Shown here in pieces: positions 7,627 to 14,487 of a stretch of 14,806 bases of DNA. The stretch covers positions 1 to 14,806 of the forward strand of contig JAITKZ010000048.1 in assembly GCA_031278115.1 (NCBI GenBank), written 5' to 3'. Position numbers and translations under genes: made by a program. The DNA is from Endomicrobium sp. Lineage in GTDB: Bacteria; Elusimicrobiota; Endomicrobiia; Endomicrobiales; Endomicrobiaceae. Each line of letters begins with the position of its first letter. Position 1 is the stretch's first letter. The notes beneath the pieces were generated by a model. It was not told the DNA's origin and searched no databases. It saw only the letters and a list, made by a program, of their open reading frames with translations.

Positions 7627-8508
7627 TTAACCCTTAAGTTCTTTTATATATTTCTCTATAGAATTAATTTTCTCTTTGATTTTTAGAGATTTTAACAACT
7701 CATTTATGGCTTTTTGTTTTGAGAAACCTTTAACTTCTTCAATTTTACTATGCCAATATCTTATTTCAGATATACTGCGACTGATTATTGATTTTTTACA
7801 GTTACAAAAATAATTTAGAAAATCATCATAAGAGATATTTAACCTTGTACAGATAATATTATTTATAGCTTTATAAAAATTGTTGTTTTTATCATTGACA
7901 ACCACATTTCCAGAAATCTCACTACTCATATTCCAGAGAAATGATAAATTCAATTCAGTCGTCTCTCTTACATCCTTTTCTAACAAAAAGCACAAATGTT
8001 CCCAACTGAAAAGACATGTATTTGAATCAAGAGCTTGTCCATATATTTGGCTGCTATTTTTTGGATATTTAAAATATGGACAAACTAGTACAGCATAATC
8101 ATTCCCTATCTTCCAATCTGCTAGAGATTTAACTTTAAAATCCTTTTGGTCTCTCGCTGTTCTACTTAAACGAAATGCTTTTGCATCACTTACGAGGGAA
8201 TATTCATGATATAAACTCCTACCCACAACATCAGCATAATTTGCTCTTTCTGTGTTTACAGAAGCTCTAATTCCAAGTTCTTGTAAAGATTTTGCCAACA
8301 ATATATCTGTAACTTTTGAATACAATTTCTCTTCTGTTGAGTCGTGTACTATATATTCTGGTATTGTACCTATTTCTTTGAGTATTGTAATCAATTCTTT
8401 TCTACTTAATTTAAAAAGTTCCTCTTGAAGAGTTGAAGTCGTCTTCAAAAAATCTCTACTTTCAATTGAAAATTTGGTTATTGATTTTTTCAGTTCAAGA
8501 AAATTCAT
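7627..8508 (-). CDS. HindIII-family type II restriction endonuclease
   Basis: The 293-residue product matches my memory of HindIII (300 aa) along most of its length. The shared block LVSDAKAFRLSRTARDQKDF (105-124) contains the PD-(D/E)XK catalytic residues Asp108 and Lys110, plus Asp123, at the same numbering as in HindIII. YFKYPKNSSQI and LFSWEHL (166-172) also agree. HindIII cuts A^AGCTT; specificity here is inferred, not shown. The frame is open with no truncation. The ATG at 8508 lies 20 nt after the pstS stop, with a weak ribosome-binding site, and the methyltransferase remnant follows 3 nt downstream. An intact nuclease next to a broken methylase is unusual: the enzyme may be poorly expressed, changed in specificity, or countered by another methylase. 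Confidence 0.92.
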   Translation of the reverse strand: MNFLELKKSITKFSIESRDFLKTTSTLQEELFKLSRKELITILKEIGTIPEYIVHDSTEEKLYSKVTDILLAKSLQELGIRASVNTERANYADVVGRSLYHEYSLVSDAKAFRLSRTARDQKDFKVKSLADWKIGNDYAVLVCPYFKYPKNSSQIYGQALDSNTCLFSWEHLCFLLEKDVRETTELNLSFLWNMSSEISGNVVVNDKNNNFYKAINNIICTRLNISYDDFLNYFCNCKKSIISRSISEIRYWHSKIEEVKGFSKQKAINELLKSLKIKEKINSIEKYIKELKG

Positions 8509-8528
8509 AAAGTCTGCACTCTTTTTTC

Positions 8529-9410
8529 CTAATTCTTTATCGGAACAAAATCTGTTTCTAAAACAACTTTTTGCCCTTCTTCAGACAAGGCATAATCAAT
8601 AAACATCTTTATTACACCACTAGGGTCTCCGTTAGTATATAAATATAACGGTCTTGAAATAGGATATAATCCTTTTAAAACATTTTCTGCACTAGGATAA
8701 ATATAATTGCTTTTGCTGTCAACTGCTACAGATAATGCTTTAACACCGTTGTTTACAAATCCCATTCCTACATAGCCTAAAGCATTGGGATTTTGCATTA
8801 CCTCATCGTATATTGCCTGTGAAGAAGACATCATCAAAGAATGAACAGAAAATTCATCTTTGGCGTTTTTATCGTTATTCCTTAACACACGTTCTTTAAA
8901 AAACATGTACGTACCTGAATTGCTTTCTCTTGAAAGAATTACTATTTTTAAATCTTTGCCGCCAACTTCTTTCCAGTTCGTAATTTTCGCCATAAATATA
9001 TCGCGAAGTTGTTCTATCGTCAATTTGTCAACAGGATTATTTTTATTCACCAAAACTGCAAGTCCATCAAGACCAACTTTAAACTCAACTGGTTTTACAT
9101 TATTTTTCTTTGCTAACGACTCTTCCTTACCTTCTATCTCGCGGGAAGACATAGCTATATCGCAAGTCTTGTTAATTAAAGATGCAAAACCTGTTCCTGA
9201 GCCACCACCTGTGACGCTTACATTATATGTAGGGTGTTGTTCTACAAAATTCTCAGACCATGCCTGAATTAAATTTACAATAGTGTCCGAACCTTTTGTC
9301 TGTATGGAAGCCGTATATTTATCGCCACCATTAGCATATTTCCCACAACTATAAAATAAACAACTAGCAGCCACTGATGCTAATATTAAATTTAATATTA
9401 CTTTTTTCAT
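8529..9410 (-). CDS. pstS: phosphate ABC transporter substrate-binding protein, probable lipoprotein
   Basis: PstS captures phosphate outside the cytoplasmic membrane and delivers it to PstC/PstA. From the ATG at 9410 the product has 293 residues. It begins with a signal peptide ([16 protein letters not shown]) with cysteines at 17 and 22, either of which could be the lipidated residue, though neither lipobox is textbook. Phosphate-binding landmarks are TKGSDT (38-43), TGGGSGTGFASLIN (67-80), DIAMSSREI and SRESNSGTYMFF. A GTG at 9419 would add three residues, but the ATG is better placed. The ATG shares one base with the guaA stop (TAATG), so pstS is tightly coupled to guaA and has no room for its own proximal promoter. 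The restriction-modification cassette follows. Confidence 0.94.
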   Translation of the reverse strand: MKKVILNLILASVAASCLFYSCGKYANGGDKYTASIQTKGSDTIVNLIQAWSENFVEQHPTYNVSVTGGGSGTGFASLINKTCDIAMSSREIEGKEESLAKKNNVKPVEFKVGLDGLAVLVNKNNPVDKLTIEQLRDIFMAKITNWKEVGGKDLKIVILSRESNSGTYMFFKERVLRNNDKNAKDEFSVHSLMMSSSQAIYDEVMQNPNALGYVGMGFVNNGVKALSVAVDSKSNYIYPSAENVLKGLYPISRPLYLYTNGDPSGVIKMFIDYALSEEGQKVVLETDFVPIKN

Positions 9411-10939
9411 TATTCCCACTCAATGGTAGCTGGAGGTTTGTTTGAAATATCGTAAACCACTCTGTTTGCACCTTTAACCTCGTTTATAATTCTGGAAGAT
9501 ATAGATCTGAGCAGATCATATGGAAGTTTTACCCAATCGGCTGTCATAGCATCGTCAGAATTTACAGCTCTTATAGCAATAACATACTCGTATGTTCTAG
9601 CGTCGCCCATAACACCTACTGTTTTAACTGGAAGTATCACAGCAAAAGACTGCCAAATTTTCTCATAAAGCCCCGCTTTAATTATTTCCTGAGTTACTAT
9701 ATCGTCAGCAGCTTTCAAAATATTCAGCTTTTCTTCCGTTACTTCTCCTAAAGTCCTCACAGCAAGACCTGGACCTGGAAAAGGCTGTCTGTTTATAATT
9801 TCTTCAGGAATTCCAAGTTCTCTTCCCAAAGCTCTTACTTCATCTTTAAACAAAAATTTCAAAGGCTCAACTAACTTCATCTTCATTTTTTCAGGAAGTC
9901 CGCCAACATTATGATGACTTTTAATAGGTGCTTTTGAGCCTTTTATAGAAACGCTTTCTATTACATCTGGATAAATCGTCCCCTGTAAAAGATAGTCAAT
10001 CCCTTTTAACTTCTTTGCCTCTTTATCAAAAATTTCTATGAAAGTATGTCCGATAATTTTTCTTTTCTCTTCGGGGTCAGTCACGCCTTTAAGCTTTGAC
10101 AAAAATGTTTTCTTGGCATCAACAATTATAAGATTTTTACCAAATGTCTTACCAAAAACTTTTTTAACCCTTTCCGTCTCGCCAAGTTTTTGAAGCCCAT
10201 GGTCAACATAAACACAGACAAGCCGTTTACCTATTGCTTTATGTAGTATTACAGCCGCAACTGAAGAATCTACACCTCCAGATAACGCACACAAAACTTT
10301 GCTATCGCCGACTTGTTGGCGGATCCTTTTGATTTCGTCCACTATGTAAGACTTTATTGTCCAGTCGCGTTTGGAACCACAGATATTGAATATAAAGTTT
10401 TTTAGTATTTTTTTGCCATTTATGGAATGCTTTACTTCAGGATGAAACTGAACACCGTATATATTTTTTGAAATGTTTTCTATAGCTGCATAAGGAGAGT
10501 TTTCAGATTTTGCCGTTATCTTAAAACCTTCCGGCATTTTTGAGAGTCTATCGCCATGACTCATCCAAAGCGTTTCTTTAGACTTAAGACCTTTAAACAA
10601 AGAGCAGCCGCATTCTACGTTTACGCTTGCAACTCCAAATTCTCTGTGTTTTGACGGAGTGACTTTTCCACCAAGATGCTCAGCTATAAGCTGCATTCCA
10701 TAGCATATCCCTAAAATAGGAACATTTAACTCCCAAACTTTAGAATCAGGCCAAGGAGCATCTTTTGAATAAACGCTGTCATAACTTCCAGACAATATAA
10801 CACCTTTCAAATCCTTAATTCCTGAGAAAGAGCCAAGCGACTTATTTCCGGGATATATTTCACAGTACACTTTTTCTTCTCTTATGCGCCTCGCAATCAA
10901 CTGTGCGTACTGCGAGCCAAAATCCAAAATTAAAATCAT
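9410..10939 (-). CDS. guaA: GMP synthase (glutamine-hydrolysing)
   Basis: GuaA aminates XMP to GMP using glutamine and ATP, the last step of guanine nucleotide synthesis. The 509-residue product has the class I glutamine amidotransferase domain at about 1-185, with catalytic Cys79 (GICYGMQ), His166 and Glu168 (FHPEV). The ATP pyrophosphatase domain follows with the PP-loop SGGVDSS at 220-226. The C-terminal dimerisation domain ends in the characteristic KPPATIEWE. Length and residues are normal. The start ATG at 10939 has AGGA about ten bases upstream. The stop codon overlaps the pstS start. The 5' side is about 100 nt of AT-rich DNA after the broken DUF805 gene; I see no convincing promoter there. 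Confidence 0.97.
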   Translation of the reverse strand: MILILDFGSQYAQLIARRIREEKVYCEIYPGNKSLGSFSGIKDLKGVILSGSYDSVYSKDAPWPDSKVWELNVPILGICYGMQLIAEHLGGKVTPSKHREFGVASVNVECGCSLFKGLKSKETLWMSHGDRLSKMPEGFKITAKSENSPYAAIENISKNIYGVQFHPEVKHSINGKKILKNFIFNICGSKRDWTIKSYIVDEIKRIRQQVGDSKVLCALSGGVDSSVAAVILHKAIGKRLVCVYVDHGLQKLGETERVKKVFGKTFGKNLIIVDAKKTFLSKLKGVTDPEEKRKIIGHTFIEIFDKEAKKLKGIDYLLQGTIYPDVIESVSIKGSKAPIKSHHNVGGLPEKMKMKLVEPLKFLFKDEVRALGRELGIPEEIINRQPFPGPGLAVRTLGEVTEEKLNILKAADDIVTQEIIKAGLYEKIWQSFAVILPVKTVGVMGDARTYEYVIAIRAVNSDDAMTADWVKLPYDLLRSISSRIINEVKGANRVVYDISNKPPATIEWE

Positions 10940-11042
10940 TCTTCTTTTCCTGTCCTCTTACTTTTGTTTGTATTTATCTTTACATGCCCTGTCATTTTTC
11001 TTACACGATGAGTAACATTTATTTTTCTTATCTATATGCTCC

Positions 11043-11393
11043 TTAGCTTTTCTTTATTCCAGTTTTATCAAATCTGTTAGAATCTATCGCTGGTAAAGAC
11101 AACATAACAAGCACTATTATCCAACCAACCGCTGGAATCAACCACAATAATTGAAACCAACCGCTTATGTTAGCGTCGTGCAGTCTGCGGGTTGCTATTG
11201 CTAATGACGGTAAAAAGATGCACCAAAATAATAAAGAAGAAATAACTCCTATAGGGATAACATTTAAAATGATAAACAGAACAAAAAGAATTAATACAAA
11301 ATACCAAAACTGTTTAAGACTAGCGCGACCACAAAAATCTGCATAATGAAACTTTACAACTTCTCAAAAGTACATCTTTATAAACTCAGACAT
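11043..11393 (-). pseudogene. DUF805-family membrane protein gene with an in-frame stop
   Basis: From the ATG at 11393 the frame reads MSEFIKMYF, then a TGA at 11366-11364, then continues for about 106 codons in the same frame to a TAA at 11043. The continued part includes HYADFCGRASLKQFWYFVL, a hydrophobic run, ATRRLHDANISGWFQLLWLI and a second hydrophobic run, the standard pattern of DUF805 (YhaH-like) inner-membrane proteins of about 110-120 aa. The TGA may come from a TGG tryptophan codon. No good start codon lies between the stop and the conserved YADF region, so a shortened product is unlikely. TGA is an ordinary stop in neighbours such as pstC, so recoding as tryptophan is not expected. 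The DUF805 function is unknown. About 100 nt of AT-rich DNA separates it from guaA. Confidence 0.82.
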
Positions 11394-11398
11394 TTATA

Positions 11399-11407
11399 CC
11401 CCCCCCC
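11399..11407 (-). repeat. G9 homopolymer at the ribosome-binding site of the DUF805 gene
   Basis: Nine consecutive G residues on the minus strand end six bases before the ATG at 11393, where a Shine-Dalgarno sequence would lie. A TTGACA (11416-11411) stands just upstream of the tract and TATAAA just after it, only 12 bases apart. Such a tract is prone to slippage and could alter spacing, but the gene downstream is broken. Confidence 0.6.
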
Positions 11408-11462
11408 ATATGTCAAATACACATCCATATGGTAAGTAATGTAAGAAGTCTGAAACATTGTA

Positions 11463-12014
11463 TCAAATTTTTGCTGAAATTATAGTCTTCTGAGCTTGGT
11501 ATTTACCTTTTCGGTCAGCATAAGAAACTTCGCAGATTTTATTTACTCCTAAAAACAGTACTTGGGCTATACCTTCATTTGCATAGACTCTCACAGGAAC
11601 TGATGTGGTGTTTGCTATTGAGAGGGTAACATAACCTTCCCATTCAGGTTCAAAAGGGGTGATGTTTACAAATATCCCACACCTTGCATATGTGGACTTT
11701 CCAAATGCAACAGTTACTATATCTCTAGGTATTCTAAAATACTCTATAGTTTTACCTAAAACAACTGAATTTGGAGGAATCTCTATATAATCATTAACAG
11801 TTACAACATCAAACAAGTTATCTTGAGACTGTTTGGGATCCAAAACTCCCGCACCTTTCTTCATTATCTTAAATTCATTAGAAAGACGAATATCGTATCC
11901 GTAAGAAGAAGTTCCATATGAAATTTTACCGGCTCTAACTTGACCCGGCTCAAACGGGTCTATCATTCTACTTTCAATAGCCATCTTCTTTATCCATTTA
12001 TCATTCTTAACCAT
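11463..12014 (-). CDS. dcd: dCTP deaminase family protein with an altered catalytic position
   Basis: Dcd normally deaminates dCTP to dUTP to feed thymidylate synthesis. I chose the ATG at 12014 (183 aa) because AAGGA lies seven bases upstream and relatives begin [12 protein letters not shown]; a GTG at 12041 would overlap the nrdJ remnant. Family marks are [13 protein letters not shown] (31-43), [37 protein letters not shown] (105-123) and [12 protein letters not shown] (143-154). Where the family has the catalytic Glu in TLEFSNTT, this protein reads TLSIANTT, placing Ser132 at that site. The codon is TCA, more than one change from a Glu codon. The protein may have lost deamination or changed function. 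It follows nrdR and the nrdJ remnant, a deoxynucleotide gene set. Confidence 0.88.
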   Translation of the reverse strand: MVKNDKWIKKMAIESRMIDPFEPGQVRAGKISYGTSSYGYDIRLSNEFKIMKKGAGVLDPKQSQDNLFDVVTVNDYIEIPPNSVVLGKTIEYFRIPRDIVTVAFGKSTYARCGIFVNITPFEPEWEGYVTLSIANTTSVPVRVYANEGIAQVLFLGVNKICEVSYADRKGKYQAQKTIISAKI

Positions 12015-12031
12015 TTCTGTATCCTTTTTAT

Positions 12032-12163
12032 TTAAGAACACTTAAAATATCCGCAGCCGTGGCAGACAACACATCCTTCCGAAAAAGCTAACATTTCGCC
12101 ACATTCGGGGCATTGCGGGCATGCTCCCATCAAATTAGCATTGGAATGCGGCAACCGGTACAT
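12032..12163 (-). pseudogene. C-terminal zinc-ribbon remnant resembling class II ribonucleotide reductase (nrdJ)
   Basis: Directly after nrdR a 43-codon frame (ATG at 12163, TAA at 12032) ends in CPECGEMLAFSEGCVVCHGC followed by GYFKCS. This spacing of cysteine pairs is how many B12-dependent ribonucleotide reductases (NrdJ) end. The first 14 or so residues are not recognised. The rest of nrdJ, some 700 or more codons, is absent. Its position between nrdR, the repressor of ribonucleotide reductase genes, and dcd makes loss of a former nrdJ by deletion the simplest reading. It could instead still be made as a small zinc-binding peptide. The dcd start lies 17 nt after the stop. Confidence 0.7.
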
Positions 12164-12178
12164 GCCAGCAAGTAATGC

Positions 12179-12655
12179 TTATTTCTTATAGCTGCGTTTC
12201 ATATGTTCTTTCTTCAATTTTTTCAGTTCCTGCATAAAAGTGTCTATATCCCCGAATTTTCTGTATACAGATGCAAACCTTACATATGCCACCAAATCAA
12301 CGTCCCAAAGTTTTTCCAAAATTTTATCACCTATGATCTTAGAAGGAATTTCCATAACATATTCGCCCATAATATCATTTTCAATTTCATTGACTATTTT
12401 GTCTATTGTTTCAACTGAAATTGATCTTTTCTTACAAGCTGTGTCTATACCCGTCCAAATCTTTTTTCTATCAAAAGGCTCTCTCCTACCGTCGGACTTT
12501 ACTACCATAATAGTAACATCTTCAGGTCTTTCAAAAGTTGTATATCTTTTCTTACAATTGGAACATTCTCTGCGTCTCCTGACTGCAGATGTGTGTTCTA
12601 CAGGGCGCGAATCAAGAACTTGATCATGAATACTCCCGCAAAAAGGACATTTCAT
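12179..12655 (-). CDS. nrdR: transcriptional repressor NrdR
   Basis: NrdR senses ATP/dATP and represses ribonucleotide reductase genes by binding NrdR boxes. The 158-residue product has the N-terminal zinc ribbon with Cys3, Cys6, Cys31 and Cys34 (MKCPFCGS, CSNCKKRYTTFERPE). The ATP-cone follows from about residue 46 (VTIMVVKSDGRREPFDRKKI) and ends with VAYVRFASVYRKFGDIDTF. The lysine-rich tail ends at the TAA at 12179. Length is typical (about 150-160 aa). It has its own promoter and leader upstream. The gene it would be expected to control, nrdJ, is reduced to a remnant just downstream, so its targets must lie elsewhere if it is functional. Confidence 0.96.
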   Translation of the reverse strand: MKCPFCGSIHDQVLDSRPVEHTSAVRRRRECSNCKKRYTTFERPEDVTIMVVKSDGRREPFDRKKIWTGIDTACKKRSISVETIDKIVNEIENDIMGEYVMEIPSKIIGDKILEKLWDVDLVAYVRFASVYRKFGDIDTFMQELKKLKKEHMKRSYKK

Positions 12656-12687
12656 TAGATTTTCTCTTTATTTTAAAGATAAAAATA

Positions 12688-12710
12688 ACCAAACAACTAC
12701 CAGTTGTGGT
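12688..12710 (-). promoter_or_regulatory. palindrome in the nrdR leader, possible operator
   Basis: ACAACT (12693-12698) and AGTTGT (12702-12707) form a perfect 6-bp inverted repeat around three bases, extended by ACC and GGT on the outside. It lies at about the predicted transcription start of nrdR. It does not match the NrdR box consensus I know, so the binding protein, if any, is unknown. Confidence 0.35.
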
Positions 12711-12718
12711 GTTAGTCA

Positions 12719-12747
12719 ATACTATCATATACAGATAGATTTGTCAA
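12719..12747 (-). promoter_or_regulatory. sigma70-type promoter of nrdR
   Basis: On the minus strand TTGACA (12747-12742) and TAGTAT (12724-12719) are separated by exactly 17 bases. It lies just after the dnaJ terminator and about 65 bases before the nrdR ATG at 12655. It likely serves nrdR and dcd and possibly the genes beyond. Confidence 0.7.
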
Positions 12748-12767
12748 TCTAAAAAATATAACAGAAA

Positions 12768-12798
12768 CAGTCTCTCCACAAAAAATGTAGAAAGACCG
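12768..12798 (-). terminator. hairpin terminator after dnaJ
   Basis: The arms 12798-12787 and 12779-12768 pair along 12 positions as minus-strand RNA, counting G-U pairs, around a loop of A and six U. The hairpin starts about 30 nt after the dnaJ stop and is followed by UUUCUGUUAUAUUUUUU. A run of seven T on the opposite side means it could also work for plus-strand transcripts, though that strand pairs less well and has no genes here. Confidence 0.6.
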
Positions 12799-12828
12799 TT
12801 TTTTTAAAACTAAAATTATTAATATTTT

Positions 12829-13971
12829 TTATCCGAAAATCTTTTTAAAAAAGTTACCACTTTGATATTTTGAATCGTTAGGTACTTCACCCATAGATTT
12901 AGCATACTCAAAAAGAGCATGTTTTTGCGCATCGTTCATTGATTTAGGAACGGAAACATTTATTTTAACGAACAAATCACCTCTATTTTTTCTGCCAAGT
13001 TTAGGAAAGCCTTGTTCGCGTATTCTTAAAGTTGTTCCCACTTGTGTTCCTGAGGGTATTTTCACCTTTACACTTCCCTGCAAAACAGGAACGTCATAGT
13101 CCACACCCATTGCAACTTGCGAAAAAGAAACAGAAACCTCCGTATATAAGTTGTCTCCCTCTCTTCTAAACCCCGGAGTAGATTTCATATGCACAACCAC
13201 GTATAAGTCTCCTGCTGGATATCCATTTGCTCCGGCATTGCCTGAACCAGAAATTTTTAAAGAAGTTCCTTCGTCAATACCTGCGGGAACTCTTACTTTA
13301 ACTATCTTTCTCTTTTTTACAGTTCCTTCACCTCTACAATCAGGGCATGGATTGCTTATAATATTCCCCTTACCATGACATTTAGGACATTCTTGACTGA
13401 AAGAAAAAAATCCTTGAGAATATCTTACTTGTCCTGACCCTTTACACTGAGGACATTGCTTTGGAGCAGCCCAATCTTTGCTACCAGTTCCATGACATGA
13501 AGAACAAACTTCTTTTTTTGGTATATCTATTGAAATCTCGGCGCCGTTCATTGCGTCAAGATAAGAAATGTCTATATCGTAACGCAAATCTTCACCGCGT
13601 CTGTACTGCGAAGAACCTCTGCTCCCTCTTCGTCCACTTTGTCCACTGAAAATATCACCAAAAATATCACCAAAAATATCACCCATATTTGAGAAATCGC
13701 CGCTTGAATATTGGTAACTGCTTTGACCGCCAAATGGATTTCCACCACCCATAGCAGCATCATGACCGAAAGTATCGTACTGCTGCTTTTTCTGAGTGTC
13801 GGAAAGAATCTCATAAGCCTCGTTGATTTCTTTAAATTTCTCTTCTGCTTCTTTATTCCCCTGATTTTTGTCAGGATGATATTTTAAAGCTAGCTTTCTG
13901 TAAGCTGACTTGATTTCATCGTTACTTGCAGACTTGGCAACGCCAAGCATTTCATAATAATCGCGTTTCAT
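12829..13971 (-). CDS. dnaJ: chaperone protein DnaJ
   Basis: DnaJ is the Hsp40 co-chaperone that delivers unfolded proteins to DnaK and stimulates its ATPase. The 380-residue product has the J domain at about 1-70 with the HPD motif at 32-34. A Gly/Phe-rich linker follows at about 75-125, then four zinc-binding CxxCxGxG repeats: CSSCHGTG (156), CPQCKGSG (173), CPKCHGKG (195) and CPDCRGEG (209). The C-terminal substrate-binding domains complete the protein. The linker contains three tandem GDIF units. The start ATG at 13971 overlaps by 4 nt (ATGA) the end of a broken BRO-type gene, with AAGAG just upstream. dnaK and grpE, common neighbours, are not in the window, and I see no clear promoter upstream. 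A hairpin terminator follows. Confidence 0.97.
   Translation of the reverse strand: MKRDYYEMLGVAKSASNDEIKSAYRKLALKYHPDKNQGNKEAEEKFKEINEAYEILSDTQKKQQYDTFGHDAAMGGGNPFGGQSSYQYSSGDFSNMGDIFGDIFGDIFSGQSGRRGSRGSSQYRRGEDLRYDIDISYLDAMNGAEISIDIPKKEVCSSCHGTGSKDWAAPKQCPQCKGSGQVRYSQGFFSFSQECPKCHGKGNIISNPCPDCRGEGTVKKRKIVKVRVPAGIDEGTSLKISGSGNAGANGYPAGDLYVVVHMKSTPGFRREGDNLYTEVSVSFSQVAMGVDYDVPVLQGSVKVKIPSGTQVGTTLRIREQGFPKLGRKNRGDLFVKINVSVPKSMNDAQKHALFEYAKSMGEVPNDSKYQSGNFFKKIFG
13648..13683. repeat. three 12-bp tandem units inside dnaJ
   Basis: Three consecutive 12-bp units (consensus AAAAATATCACC on the plus strand, first base of the first unit G) encode GDIF three times in the Gly/Phe linker, residues 97-108. 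The unit length is a multiple of three, so copy number changes keep the frame. Confidence 0.85.
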
Positions 13972-14380
13972 TTTCTCTTATTCCTTAACTTCAAACTTTT
14001 GACATTATCTTCTTTTAAAAAATTCTTTCCTGTAATAACTGATTTCCATGTTTCCAGTTCAATATCCACTCTAGGTTTCTTTGCAATACGGTCCATTTGT
14101 ACAATACGGAACAATGTTTGTATATCAGCAACCATTGTATCTCTTAACTTGCCATCTGCTGAGCGCATTTTCAACTGGTGACAATTTGTCACTGGTTGAA
14201 CTGAGCCTTCGCTACGCAGACGTTGAGCAAGTTTATTCCAATATTTCCTAGCTTTTTGATAATCTTTTTTGAGTCAACATTGCTATAATATATAATAGAA
14301 AAATACCACTTGTCTTTTGCTTCGTCGTAATGTCGGCGAATGTTAAAATTCTCAAAAACAGTCAACACTTCGTCTTCCAT
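13968..14380 (-). pseudogene. BRO-N/DinD-type phage regulator gene, broken by frameshifts and an internal deletion
   Basis: Reading three frames in turn rebuilds a BRO-N protein. The first frame gives MEDEVLTVFENFNIRRHYDE and KDKWYFSII. Loss of two bases near 14288-14295 shifts to IIAMLTQK. One extra base in the T6 run at 14265-14270 shifts to DYQKARKYWNKLAQRLRSEG, which continues VTNCHQLKMRSADGK and VADIQTLFRIVQ. About there (14096/14097) the usual SIPSPKAEPF region is missing and the frame jumps to RIAKKPRVDIELETWKSVIT, a C-terminal piece typical of the same family. The start is the ATG at 14380 with GAGG eight bases upstream. Such proteins are phage or mobile-element regulators. The final TGA overlaps the dnaJ ATG. 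Frame positions are seen directly; the intact model comes from memory of the family. Confidence 0.8.
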
Positions 14381-14448
14381 TAAATTACCTCGCACAATGA
14401 TAGAAAAGTGGATATCCGACAACAATCTTTTGCCTTTAGGTTTTGACA

Positions 14449-14481
14449 TTTCAATCGGTTACAAGCTGTAACCGATTGAAA
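14449..14481. repeat. perfect 15-bp inverted repeat after the HEPN-like gene
   Basis: TTTCAATCGGTTACA (14449-14463) and its exact complement (14467-14481) flank only three bases. It stands 6 bases after the HEPN-like gene stop and before the BRO remnant. On the minus strand no U-run follows, so it is not a textbook terminator; it could still stop transcription, protect RNA ends, or bind a dimeric regulator. Confidence 0.6.
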
Positions 14482-14487
14482 AATACA

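Noticed and set aside
9411..9470. Pho box before pstS
   Set aside because: pstS starts on the guaA stop codon and I saw no repeated Pho-box-like heptamers in the end of guaA.
10958..11044. Short cysteine-containing reading frame between the DUF805 remnant and guaA
   Set aside because: It reads as a lysine-rich tail with three cysteines, but has no usable start codon and no family I recognise.
11364..11366. TGA read as tryptophan in the DUF805 gene
   Set aside because: TGA ends pstC and other neighbours at the expected protein length, so a changed genetic code is not supported.
14170..14198. Inverted repeat TCAAC..GTGACAA / TTGTCAC..GTTGA
   Set aside because: It falls in the part of the BRO remnant encoding VTNCHQL, which is conserved in the family, so it is most likely a by-product of codons.
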